Assembly (NCBI GenBank): GCA_018873225.1
Contig: JAEILZ010000001.1
Location: 1,426,001-1,490,000 of the forward strand
Direction: 5' to 3'
Origin: [Phialemoniopsis] sp. UDSM-2020
Lineage: Eukaryota; Ascomycota; Sordariomycetes; Thyridiales; Thyridiaceae
Length of the DNA stretch: 64,000 bases
Shown here in pieces: positions 21,961 to 33,900 of this stretch (position 1 is the first letter of the stretch; each line of letters opens with the position of its first letter). The notes below the pieces were generated by a model, which worked only from the letters and a program-made list of their open reading frames with translations, did not search any database and was not told the DNA's origin. Position numbers and translations under genes: made by a program.

Positions 21961-24615
21961 ATGGCTTCCTTTTATCAAGGTGCTCAGCCACTTGTCCACC
22001 GGAAGGCCAGCAACGCCGCATCAAACGGCCCATATACTAGCGGCGGCGCGGCGCAGAATAAGAGATCCTCACTCTCGTCTTTTCCTTCATCGCGCTCCGG
22101 ATCACAAATGTCGCTCCAGTCGAGACCGTCGCGGTCGCCGCAGCCGCCTGTCGCCGGCATGTCTGAGACGGACCGCACATCCAACCCGAGCTCCAAATCC
22201 AAAACCCCGTCTACTGGGACCGGAGTCTCCTCCCAGCATTCGTCTCTGTCCGCGATCGGACCACGAAGATACAACCCCGATGCGCATTCCGGACGCAAGC
22301 TTAGATCACAATATCCAAGGGGGGGCACGGAGAACCATGTCGAGTACATCTTAGTCGCCTCCTTCGACATTGACCGCGGCCCGGTCATGGAGCATCAGTA
22401 TCCGGTGGCTATCACAGGGGATGAGCATATGCTGGCCGAGCTGATGTTGCCAGATCAGGCGCACGCTCGAAATCAAGACTGGACCATGTTCTTCTTACAC
22501 AAAGACGTGAGCCAGGAAGAGGAAGAGCAGGAACAGAAAGCCAAGGATGCGAGGCGCAAGAGGAGGAAGAAGAAACGGGATAGGGCGGCCGGTGTCGTGG
22601 GAAAGGAAGAGGGCGATGATGATGATGACGATGACGACGATGATGAACTTGACGATGACGACTGGGACGAGGAGGATGACCAGAGCTCCTCTGAGAGCGA
22701 GGCAGAAGGGGGAGAAGGCGCCCCCCTCATTTATGTGCTCAACCTGGTCAATACCAAGCATGACAAAACAGTAAAGCGAGGTGCTATCGTGAAAGCCATG
22801 GCAATATGCACGCGGCACCCATTCCTTCACATCTATAAGGTGAGCTACAATCTGCTTTGGATTCAAAGTGCTGGCTAACCTTTGGCAGCCCCTTCTCTTA
22901 CTTGCACTGGAAGAGTATTTCAAGTCGCCGGTCCCCGAGACGTTGTCTTTGCTTTACGACGCAGTTAACAATATGGACTTGTCTCTGATGCCCAAGCTTA
23001 GTTTGCTAGAGCGGCATCTCTTGCAGGCGAGTGACAACAAAGATCTCTTTGTTGAGAAGTTTGAGAAGATGGTGCAGATGAGGATGGCGGAAGACAGGGG
23101 TGAAGGCGTTTCAGACCAAGTGTTTGACGCCAGCAGAGATCCCCCAAAGCAGCTCGAGATCTCGCGGGCCGGCACCAAGGCGCATTTTGAGAGCCAGTCC
23201 GCCTACTCGGTGCCGCGAGATACCCACGAGTTCGAGAGCAAAGTCATGTACAAGGGCATACCAATACCCATCAAAGTACCTGTGGCTATTATGCCGGAGA
23301 CTGTCGGCGACTTCTCGCTCATCAAGTTAATCCAGAACTTCTCGGATGCGCATGCCAAGTCGCCGCAGCCTTTCCCGTTCCACCCGCATCTAACGACGAA
23401 TGGACCGAACACTCATCCCATCATCGTGCTCATCAATGCTCTGCTAACACAGAAACGAGTCATTTTCCTAGGGTACAACATGCCTTCCGGAGATGTGGCC
23501 GAGGCGGTTTTGGCAGCGTGTGCATTGGCCTCGGGAGGCTTGCTCCGCGGCTTCACGCGGCATGCTTTCCCGTACACGGACCTGACGAAGATCGATGACC
23601 TATTGAACGTTCCTGGATTCATAGCAGGCGTCACCAACCCAACCTTTGAACATCACCCTGAGTGGTGGGACTTGCTATGCGATCTACCGAGTGGCAAGAT
23701 GAAAATCAGCAGCAAGATTGAAGATTCTGCTCTCACAGAAGGTCTCATATACTTCAAACAGCAGAACCCGGCGTACGCAAACTTGGTCACGGCGCCGTCA
23801 TCCAACAGCTCCGGGAACAACGACCTGACAGGCGACAATGCCTTCATCCATGACATTCTGAAGAGCATCAACGCGAGACTCGGCGAGCGTGTGATCCGGG
23901 CAAAGTGGCGGGACTGGGTCCTCAAGTTCACCAGGATAGTTGCCGCGTTCGAGGAAGGCGTCTACGGGGCGAGTGCCTTGTACATTGGGAGCGATGACTT
24001 TGATAACGGATCCATGGCTGTTAGCGGACACGGCTACGTGTGGCCGGATGATAGCGCCAGATTAAAGGAGCTGGCAGGTAACGTCACTCGCATCGAGGGC
24101 TGGAGGAACACGAGAAGCTACTACAGCTACATACAGGTTAGTGACTTTCAAGACTCCGGACTACCGATCAATCATGTCTAATGAACCGTGTGCAGGACCT
24201 CGCCCAGCTTTATACAGTGCGTCCGCTCAAAGGGCTGGATTTACATCACATGCACGACCGGCTCCGGCTGCAAAGATTGACATCGGCTCAGAGCCGAGAG
24301 ATATATCTAGCCTTCGCCAAGTATGTCCATTCATACGACGACATATGTCTCCTTCTTTCCGTCGCGCCCGAGTCGCACGCCGGTCTGTTCTACATTGGCC
24401 TGGGCCTCTTCCATAAGGACAAGGATGTCAGGAACAGGACAGCAGATCTACTAGAAAGGATAGGGGAGCACGAGGCAGGCCAGCACTGGTGGAAAGGCCT
24501 GAGCCGCTTCGAGAAGCTTGCGTTTGCACGCATCCGGAAGGAGGTCGAGGCCGAGATGAAGGCCAAGCTGGAGAAGGAAGGCTTCAGCCCCGACGTGGAG
24601 AAGCGCGTGAGCTGA
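21961..24615 (+). CDS. AFI1: Afi1-like DENN-domain protein, Arf3 partner
   Basis: Three exons, 21961-22839, 22889-24136 and 24196-24615, giving 848 aa. Residues 1-115 are Ser/Pro-rich and disordered. The Afi1 docking region begins near residue 122 ([20 protein letters not shown], then the helix [13 protein letters not shown]). It is interrupted by a basic stretch ([12 protein letters not shown]) and a run of about 20 almost pure Asp/Glu before continuing with [20 protein letters not shown]. The second half matches the SPA/DENN part: [35 protein letters not shown] and [16 protein letters not shown]. The protein ends in a helical tail. Yeast Afi1 binds the small GTPase Arf3 at the cell cortex and helps set polarised growth. 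DENN proteins are often Rab/Arf exchange factors, so a polarity or exocytosis role at the hyphal tip is inferred. Confidence 0.88.
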
Positions 24616-24980
24616 GCGGCCATGCCCAGCCGAGTCGAGTGAGTGCGGTCAAGCAGGGCAGTGTCATCGCTAGATCGTGATATGCTCTCTCGTTATCATC
24701 ATGATCATGCCCATCATCGAGTACTATGCTCAATGTTGTATGTGCCTATGAAGCTACGGAAGTGCATTTTTGCAGGGAATGGCTTTCATTTTTGTTACGT
24801 TGGATAACAATTTCTTCTTTTCGTTGTTCACATTTTGGAGCCCGACCAACGATTGGCACATACCCCCGGGCTCCCGAGCGTATATTCTTGACAGTACATA
24901 AACCATATCTTTTTTGCTCAATCTTGTTCATACTAGCATTCCCGCTTTCAGGAAAGCTTTGCACGCGGCGCCGGGCCGAG
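24616..24980. other. Convergent 3' intergenic region
   Basis: About 365 bp between the ends of AFI1 and the S-formylglutathione hydrolase gene. Holds 3' UTRs only, as far as I can see. Confidence 0.6.
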
Positions 24981-26032
24981 TCAAGCGTTGACATACTTGG
25001 CTGCGTGGGCAACGTGGTCGTCGCTGAAGGATGACATGAAGAAGTATGAGTGGTCGTAGCCCTGGTAGTCAAGGATTGAAGTGGTTAGTGCCGCGTCCAA
25101 GAGGGCGATATGCCTCTGGTGTTGAAGATTGGGGGGGAAGAACTCACGTCCTGGTAGCGCAAGGTCAGGCCGCTCAGGCCCGCTCCCTTGACGGCCTGCT
25201 CAAAGTTCTCGGGGAGCAGCTGCTTCTGCTTGTAGAAGTTGTCGCCGGTGCCCTGATGCCATTTGTCAGTCATCTATGTCATAAATCGTAGTGCAGAGAA
25301 AGCTAGATAAAGTCATATAGTAGAAAGAATACATACCACGTCGATCAGCATCTTGAGGTCGCCGCCCTTCCAGCCCTTGACGAGCTCGGTAGCGTCGTGC
25401 TTCTTCCACTGCTCGCGGTCGTCGCCGAGGTAGCCCGTGAAGGCCTTCTCGCCCCACGGGCACTGGGTCGGGTTGGCGATGGGCGCAAAGGCGCTCACGC
25501 TCTTGTACAGCTCCGGGTGCTTGAGGTAGAGCGTCAGGGCGCCGTGGCCGCCCATCGAGTGGCCCGTGATGGAGACGCGCCCGCCGTCGAGGCTGTCGGC
25601 GCCCTCGAAGCCGGCCTTGGCGGCGCCGCCGAACAAGAGACCGGGGAGCTCCTGCGTCAGGTACGACTCCATGCGGTAGTTCTTGGACCAGGGGTCGCGC
25701 GCGGCGTCGACGTAGAAGGACGCGGCCTCGCCAAAGTCCCACGAGTCCTTCTCGCCGGGCAGGTTCAGGCCGCGGGGCGACGTGTCGGGCCAGACGAGGG
25801 CGACGCCGTGGCGGGCGGCGCCGTGCTGGAAGAAGCCCTTCTCGGAGCAGTTGTCCGGGGAGCAGGTCAGGCCGGACAGGTAGATGAGGACGGGGACCTT
25901 TTTGCCGGCGAGGGCCTGGGGCGGCAGGAAGACGGAGACGGCCATGTCGGTGCCGGTCGAGGCCGACTTGTGGCTCAGCTTGAGCAGCTTGCCGCCAAAG
26001 TTGGCGATGGTGGCCTTGGTGGTGAAAGCCAT
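24981..26032 (-). CDS. S-formylglutathione hydrolase (esterase D)
   Basis: Three exons, 26032-25337, 25252-25148 and 25061-24981, giving 293 aa, the usual size. The enzyme hydrolyses S-formylglutathione to formate and glutathione, the second step of glutathione-dependent formaldehyde detoxification in the cytosol. The nucleophile elbow is GHSMGGHG with Ser159. Asp236 (in GTGDNF) and His271 (in GYDHSYFF) complete the triad at the expected spacing. The conserved CSPDNCSEK and WPDTSPRG stretches that shape the oxyanion hole and acyl pocket are present. The third exon is needed to bring in the catalytic His. Exon 1 is very GC-rich at third positions (about 25400-25950). The cognate formaldehyde dehydrogenase gene is not in the window. 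Confidence 0.96.
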
Positions 26033-26586
26033 GGTTGGTTCTGTTGCACTTGTTCTATTGTTTGTTTAATTCGGGATGAAAAGCTATGACGTTCACCGAG
26101 GAGGAGCCAATACGCTAGGTCCTGCAAAGGTGAATTGAGAATGGTTGACGTTGGTTGGTATTGGGTTATGTATTGACAGGCTCCCAAGATGTTAATGGGA
26201 GAGGAAACAGAATATCTACAGGTACCAGGACGGCACAAAACCAAATACAGATCCCACCGTCAATCCCCTTGGCATCATGATAACAGCTGCCCCTCCCCTT
26301 GCCCTTCCCCAAAGCTCTCTCCTCTCTCTCCCCCGTCCTCTGTGTGGTGTGTCTGGGACAGCTTTTACCCCACCGTGCGGGGCAGAGATGCCGAGCCCGC
26401 TCCGAGCCTCCGGCAGATGGCCAGTGTTATAGCTGCGCCCGTAGTAAGCCGTAGCCCGGTGGAATTTAAACCCCCGAAATACCTGCGAGGCGTATATGTA
26501 CTGAAAATGATATTGATAGAAGAAGAAAAGTCATAAATGTCATAAGAGAAGTCAACCTCGCGCCACGAGACATCTTCCCAAGACGT
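26033..26586. other. Promoter region of the S-formylglutathione hydrolase gene
   Basis: About 550 bp between co-oriented genes. It contains a C/T-rich run around 26275-26340. No gene seen. Confidence 0.5.
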
Positions 26587-27037
26587 TTACCAAGGACCAT
26601 CTGTAGGCTTTCGGATATGGCATTCGAAGCTTTCAATCCACTTATCCCAGCCGATGGCGCTGAGGTTGTACTTGTTGGTGTAGTTGAAGTCGACCGAGCC
26701 AAAGGTGCAGCCGGTTGGCGATGTGCAAAGACCTCCACAGGGATATAGGTAAGGGAAGCAGTAGAAGTTTTCGCCGTCGGGGGCAAAGGTGTTCGCGTTG
26801 TGGATGAACTCCTCGGTCATGTTGTAGCAGGTGTCCATGGCGTAGACATCATGAGTGCAGTGGCCAGTGGCATTGGCACCGTTGCAGATGAGAACCTGTT
26901 GGGCGTGTAAGTGACATACTGGGAACTAAAAGTCATATGGGACTTACACCACCCAGCTCTCTCTTCTCGATAGGCGAAGCGGCCACCAGTGAGAGACAAG
27001 TCGAAGTAAGAATTGTAACCAAGGCGAAAAACTTCAT
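26587..27037 (-). CDS. Small secreted cysteine-rich protein
   Basis: Two exons, 27037-26948 and 26895-26587, giving 132 aa. A clear signal peptide (MKFFALVTILTSTCLSLVAA) is followed by SPIEKR, which reads as a short propeptide ending in a Kex2-type Lys-Arg site. The mature part would begin ELGGVLICNG and has eight cysteines (contexts ICN, HCT, TCY, YCF, PCG, LCT, GCT, ECH), enough for four disulfides. It also has several N-glycosylation sites (NAT, NMT, NYT, NLS). I do not recognise the family. Size, export and cysteine content fit a secreted wall or host-interaction protein, but nothing in the sequence proves an effector role. The intron splits the propeptide from the mature domain. Confidence 0.82.
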
Positions 27038-30028
27038 CTTGGATTAATCTACTTCCTTGGTTCCTCGTGTATGAAACGATATAACAGAGTTTCTTGATTT
27101 GTGTTCTTGATCTGATAAGTGATGCGCAACTTGGAGCAATGAGTTGACTGAGCCGTAAGCTTCATTCGTAGAGAAGGGATTCAACCCAAACTTATAAACA
27201 TGGTTTCTCAAGGAGACCTGCAATACTGTTTATTCGTCGTGGGCTTTTTGTGACGAGCTGAAGGATCAGCAGAGACCCATGATGATGCCAAAAGAAAAAG
27301 AGGGAAGATCGTCATCAACAGAGATTGGCCCCCTGCGTGGATCAACCTTGGAACTTCAGACGTACAAGACATGCCAGTGAGTGATTAGACCCTGAAAGAA
27401 GCTCTAGCGTTTCACCTGGTAGCGACTTTTAGTAGCATATCAAACTATGCTACAGGGCAGTGCCCACCCCACAAATTGCCACCTGAACAACACAGGCTTC
27501 TGACAACTGCACCCATGAGATCTTAAAGATGTTTACTAGTAACAAGTTTTCAACGGCCTTTACAGAACAGAAAGCATCCCGTTCCTTATCGCTGTCATGG
27601 TTTCTACTTGATTTGGTCCAGTCAACAGGTTCGAGAACTCGCTATGTCGACAAAGAGAAGAAATGCCAAGGAGGACCACACGTCACAGCCAGTCAGTGTT
27701 GAGCGATCGTCCAGATTAGGCACCTCCCTCTCGTCGGCCTCGACATGCCATTGGCCGCCCCGTCCTCGACCTCGAAGCACAGGGGGGCCTTGGGCAAACA
27801 ACAGCAATGGTTCAGCTTTCTATTTGCATCCCTTTTAGCTCCCCTCGACGGCGTCCCTAGCGCACGCCAAGCACCCGTCATGCCTTGCCTTGACAGTCGA
27901 TACGAATTGATCGTCCCTTGATCTTGATGCTTATTCCGAGTTCCGTCCACGATGACCCGACCTTACCGCGTTCATGTACTCGATAGTGGTAAGGCTCATC
28001 ACCGCCAGACAGCACTGGGTGCACGCGACCACATTCTCTAGATCGATACGAAGCGGTTTGCGTGTCTGGATGGAAAGGCGATCCCACGACCTACTTAGTG
28101 TGAGTAAGTCAAGATGCACTCCGCTCGAGGAATGCAGATGACGCAGTACTCTATTGATGAAGCAAGACAGGCGCGTGTCAAAGGAATGTTCAAGGGTCTC
28201 CGGCCGGGACCCTAACTGACACCACTTGCAACATGTTCAAATCAGGGGTCTTGCTCAATGATGTCGAAAAAGCAATCCCAACGCGGCCCATATGGGGAAT
28301 ATGATGACATCCAAATGCCAAATGCCTCTAGTCGACTTCTCTATGTTCCGGAATTGGCCGTTACCTCCCCGTTTTCAATGGCACGTGCCTTTCGCACAGT
28401 ATCTCTCCCTTTAGCCATAAGTGAAAGCATGTCGTACTTTGACCCTATAAGCCTCCCTGTTTGAGGGCGCAGAAGCTGGTATGATCCCGTCGCGAATACC
28501 AGCTTGCACTCCAACTACAAGGTTGTCTAGCGCAGAGGCGAGGCGCACGTCATTATGCCTTGTATTCTGTGAAAGCACCCTTTTGTACGGTCAGCTTGTC
28601 CCGTTCATCAAGTCAGCCGGGTGGTGTCTTTGGGCATCCTGCTTGCCGACATCGCTCTGGCTGATCAAGACATTCAGGACGAGTCATCCAGGGCGCAAGG
28701 CAGACCAAGACGATAGAACCGGGCATAAGAAAGCCGACAAGTTGCTTTATCGTCATCTCAATCGCCGACCACTCAGGAGACATGCGTTGTCATACCCTTG
28801 AGTGACAGCGGATATGTCACACTGAGAACCCTCCTGGTCACCACGTCAAGGCAACCCAAGCACCCGATCACAGCATGTGGTCCGATTTCTACGTAAGAGG
28901 AGGGTCATCGGCTATGCCCTCGAGGACAGTCGTGTGCTACAACTGATCGGCTGTAGGCCATGCCCTCCTCCCTGCACAGAGCATGTCAAAAGGATGCAAG
29001 CAGCCGTCCGTCCGCCTTTCCATCCCTTTTGTCCTACCGGCCCGCGCATGCAAGCCCCCACGCACGGTACTCTCGGCCGAACGCGCACTTGTTAGTCGTC
29101 GAATGTGACGGGTCTGGTAACTCCGATCTAGACATGACGCCGTGCGACTCCGGCTACTGTCGTGCCCGGTCGATGTCAGAGACGTGCAGGCTTCTAACGC
29201 ACCGCCCATGGTGTCTGTTTAGATGGTAGATGGATGATGCATGTAGCACCGTTGAACAGCATGTCAAGTCATGGCATGGTTTGCCCTTGTCAGTCTAGTT
29301 CTGACATCTGTATGACCCAACGTCAAGTTGTCGATCCCTGTATCCGCTGTACTTTGCGTCCTTTCAATCAAATGCACGAGCAGACCTCGCAGCCCATGCT
29401 TGGTTTTGTATTGGACTGCTGTCTCAGTCGGCAAGCGCACTTCAGTGACCTCTCAGTGAAGGATCAATAGAGTCACTCAGTTGAATGGTAAGCATGCTGT
29501 GACAGGAACACATATACCGTCATATATTGAAATAATGCTACTTGTGTTGGATCATCCCAGGCTCTGGACAGCTTTGATACGGCCATGCAGCCGATATCCA
29601 ACCCGAGTGCATCCATGTCAGCCAGCAATCGAAGAGGCCTGAAAAGCTCTAGACTTCAGCCATGTTTACGTAAAGAATGAAAACCAGATGAAGGAGAAGT
29701 GTCCTCTACTGAGACCGAACTGCACTTCACGATGTCAGCATCCTTCCCGCTTACAGCGGGTATTGGTGGGTCCGGTCCACTAAGGCCCCTTCCGTTCCCG
29801 GGGGCGGAGTGGGCGGAAGCTTCGGCCCAGGAGACGGTGACAGGGATGCACGACCCGTGCTCTGACAACCTCGACACATCCCTTCAACTTTCAATGTAAG
29901 CAGCATGTCCAAGCCAACCATTGCACGCCGCAAACCACAATCCTCCACTCGAACGGCGCATATGAAACGACCGGTGTAGAAGGCTCCCTACCTCCTATCA
30001 CGCATCGACCCGTCAGTCAAGCCACAAT
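27038..30028. other. 3.0-kb intergenic region, divergent promoters
   Basis: Between the secreted-protein gene (minus) and the dioxygenase gene (plus). Open frames are short, overlap in many phases and lack splice-supported extension or family motifs. One TTGACAG at 27890. No repeats, tRNA or transposon relic seen. Confidence 0.5.
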
Positions 30029-30941
30029 ATGCTGTCCTACGCTGTCGTTATCGCAGCCTTCGCCCTGTTCCTGTACGGGCCCGTCACGCAGTTTCTGTCG
30101 GGCGAGGCCCCGGCCGCGCGCCGGACGTCGGCCCGGCCCCAGCTCAACGAGGCCCTGCTAGCCATGGAGCCCAACGGCACCACTGCCGCCGACGACGCCT
30201 GCACCCCGCCCGACGCCTACGCGGTGCACATCTTCTCCAAGGAGCCCCTCGTGCTGTACATCGAGAACTTCCTGACGGTCGAGGAGCGCGCCCACCTCCT
30301 CGAAATCAGGTAAGTAGTTGCTCCCACATCCTTTCGAGATCGAAGCCTCTCACTAACACGCCACTAGCGACCCGCTCTTCGAGCCCTCGACCATCACCCA
30401 CGACGGCGGCGACACGGCCCACCGCGACGCCGCGGTCCGGGACTCGGCCGTCGCCATGCCGCCGCGCACCTCCTTGGTCCGGTGCGTTGAGGCCCGCGCG
30501 CGCTCGCTGCAGGGCTGGCGCGACGACCTCTGGCTCGAGCGCCTGCGCGTGCAGCGCTACGAGGCGCCCGCGGGCCACTACTCGCACCACTACGACTGGT
30601 CCTCGGGCCGGGGCGGCTGGGGCCGCGTCTCCAGCATGATGGCGTGGGTCGAGGCCGGGTCGGACCTCAGGGGTGGCGGTACCGAGTTCCCCTTGCTGCG
30701 GAGGCGCGCGGACCGGCGGTGGTGTCGGTTTGTCGAGTGCCCTGAGGAGGGGCCGGAGAAGGAGGAGGAGGAGGATGTTGGCGTTGTGTTCAAGCCCGTG
30801 CCCGGAAACGCGGTGTTCTGGGAGAACTTCCGGCCGGACGGGACGGGGAGGGGTTACGACGAGACGTGGCATGCTGGACTGCCGGTGCTCGAAGGGGTCA
30901 AGGTTGGGCTCAACATCTGGAGCTGGGGCAGGCTTGACTGA
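30029..30941 (+). CDS. Prolyl 4-hydroxylase-like 2-oxoglutarate/Fe(II) dioxygenase
   Basis: Two exons, 30029-30309 and 30368-30941, giving 284 aa. An N-terminal hydrophobic segment (LSYAVVIAAFALFLYGPV) should anchor it in the ER membrane. The catalytic core has the Fe(II) ligands His168 and Asp170 (HHYDW) and His262 (TWHAG). Lys272 (GVKVGLNIW) is placed to bind the 2-oxoglutarate carboxylate. RVQRYEAPAGHYSHHYDW and GTEFP are typical of the P4H alpha-subunit catalytic domain. Family members hydroxylate prolines in collagen-like or other proteins, but fungal substrates are mostly unknown. An acidic insertion (GPEKEEEEDV) sits between the two halves of the jelly-roll. Third positions are extremely GC-rich compared with the flanking DNA. 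Confidence 0.88.
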
Positions 30942-33900
30942 GGTGACCAGGAGCGGTGTATAAATGGATTGTTTTCTTGCTTGAACTTGCCATGTATAGC
31001 TAGATATAGATATAGAAAAAAGGCGTCTCGGATATAGATCACTGTAAATGTGCAAGAATTATGTTACAAGCTACGAAATGGGAATTTTATATAAGTCATG
31101 ATAGACGTGCTTGTTCAAAATATTAGAACAGCCACCAAATCCCACTCAATCTCTGCAATACCAGAGATCTTCACTATCATCAAAAGAGTACAAGAAGTAC
31201 GACCAAATCAAATGCCACAGCCTGCTGAACCAAAGAGTCTGTCTACCTGAATTGGTCCTACCATGTATCATAACTTGATGTGCAAGTAAGTCTCAGTCAG
31301 GGAGGCTACCTATTCACTCTACGAACCACGATACCTCAAACGAGTTCATGGGCTCATACTAGCATCTCTTTGTGGACACGCCAATGCTCATAGTGTGTAT
31401 GAATGCAAGTCATTGTAAGAATATCTTGTACCAATTATCGTCACAAGGACGGATTGCTTTGGTCCGTTTCGGCGGCCTGCAATGGGGTCATCTGTCAAGG
31501 CTGCCACGGTGAGATCGGTGACACACGCACGAATCTGACAACTTGTACTCCGTTTCTCAAAGGATAGTCACCTTGCGAAACTCCGTCGCAGAGGCTTACA
31601 CGTCACCAAACACTCCTCGTCACGCATATTGTGGCTGTGTCGTTTCCAACTACAAAGCGATCGACCTTCCCGAAACGAAACACCGCGATGCAACAGTCGG
31701 GGGCGCGTAATGGTCGAGGACTTGTGTCTATTGGACTTGGCATTCTAGTACAAGTCCTGGACCACTTGTTGACTTGGACTAGAGCAGTCTGGACTCGAAT
31801 AAGAAGGGCGTAAAAACTATCTTGTACAGCACCATAACCCTCCGAAGGAATCCATCGCGGGTTCCCGCCACTTGTGACGAAACAAAACCCCCTACGAAAA
31901 GCTTGCCCGGAAGATTTCTTCCTGTGATAGGAGTTGTGTGTCCGATAGCTTGATTGTTGCTCTCGTATGCCACATGTAGACAGCGCTCGCGCCCGTCTCG
32001 AGGGCGAGGTGACATCTCCCGAAACATACTTTGAGAGGAAATAGCTATAGCGCTCCCTCCCCCAAGCGGGCTGGATTCCGCGTCCGATGGCCCTGTGGGC
32101 GAAGCCAGTTTCAGACTACGTCGTATCCAACTCTGCAAAGGTCCGACTTGGCTAGTTGCCGCTGCCGCGCGCCTGGGGTGTGTTTCCATGGAGTGGAAGC
32201 AAGGGTATCCGTTTCCTGTCAGTTCAGTGACATGTACCTGCTGCATCGGGCGTCTCTCTAATAACCGTCAAGTGTGGACACCTGCGTGATCACGATGCAC
32301 TCGGTGATGCATTCGGTGAACTCTTTCTTGGCGCTGCATGTCCTGAGCTGAGGGTTGCAGGGGGCCAATTTGCGGAGCCGAGGAGTTCCGGCCTATTATC
32401 ACGAGCATTCGGCCGGCCGGTAAGAGGAGATATTGACATGTGACCCCTGTCTTGACATCTTGGACGGCTCGCGACGGCTTGCTTGTCGTGGAGTCAACCT
32501 TGTTGCTCAACGGACTTTGAAGGCGGCAGCATCTCGCCACTGGCTTACCTGACACTCTAGAGTAAGATATTGACTCCAACGCTCCGCGGCAAAGTCTGCT
32601 TGAGAAGGTGTGGCTTTGAAGAGCGCTTGCTCAACCACAGAAACGTCATTTCGCCACCTGTCATCCGGACAGGGAAAAAGGCCGCGACAACTTGGTTCGG
32701 CAAGGGAAGCCGTTTGCCACCGGCAACTGCCATAAGGTTCTCCTCAACCTTACTGGTAAATGGCCCGTTGATGGGTGTCAAGCAAGCTTTGACGGCGGCT
32801 TGTAGCCGCTAGGCGCTGCGACTGCAGCACCGTGCAGCAGGGTCGGCCGTCCACCGCTATCCGTCACCGGCTGGCCGGGCTAGCAGATGAAACCACACCG
32901 GCCAAAGCTTCACCGGCCGGAAGTTGTAGCCGGTGGTGTGCCTGTTGTATCTCTTTCTGGGGTTAGTTATGCCGCGGCACTCCTTAGCGATGTCAGGCCT
33001 TGATCACTCCAAACCCCGGAAGATGGTGTGTGTTGAGAGTTTGGATTTGATGCTGATGCGGGCGCTGTACCCGTCTGGCAGCCTGGACGGAGCATCCCAC
33101 CCCCTATTTTAGATAGAGTTTGTATCGATACTATGACTTGCATTGGCTGCAACCGTCGCCTCGCCCCTGGTCAATGATGGTGTAGAGCCTCCACGACTTC
33201 GAAACGTTTCGCAGAACATCACACTTGACTCGCGCACAATCGGCCTGGAGGGTGCTTTGACCTTTGATGTTTAACACGAACACGACGGGAGCGAGCCATC
33301 ACGAAAGGGAGTAGTAATGATACCATCTGCGGAGGGACGCTGCAATGACTTGCCGGCCGGCCGCGTGCCGAAACCAGCCCTTGCTTGCTGCATCTCGATT
33401 GGTTTCAAACCGTGTGCCTGCCTGTCAGCCAATCGCATCGACTATTGTCCACGCTGTGTCAAGGTACACCACTGCAAACTGCGCTGAGAAGCCACATCGG
33501 ATCGATCGAAGATCTCGAGGCTGCCGGTATTCGAGCCCCGGGCATTTGGGCATTTGGTTGAAGCATGTTGCTGCCCAACCAGAAGATTAACGTGTGAAAC
33601 GCTTAGCTTGGAAAAGACAAGTCCTGGGGCAATGAGTTAGTAGCCACCGTATCATCGATCGAGAGAGTCAACAGTACCTATGTCGCCGGAGATAGACAGC
33701 TTCATCACAGTCAGTACATCACACAGGTCGACCCGTCTAGTTGACAGGGAGATCAGGCTGGGACCGATCCAAGACATCTTTAAGCTCACTCGAGAAGCCG
33801 TCTCTCGAATGGTGTTGTCGATCATGAGCATGTCTTCACCATCTCAGGCAGGTGGGCAGCTAGATGTGCACAGCCCCTGCCGGGGTATGTTACCATCGCC

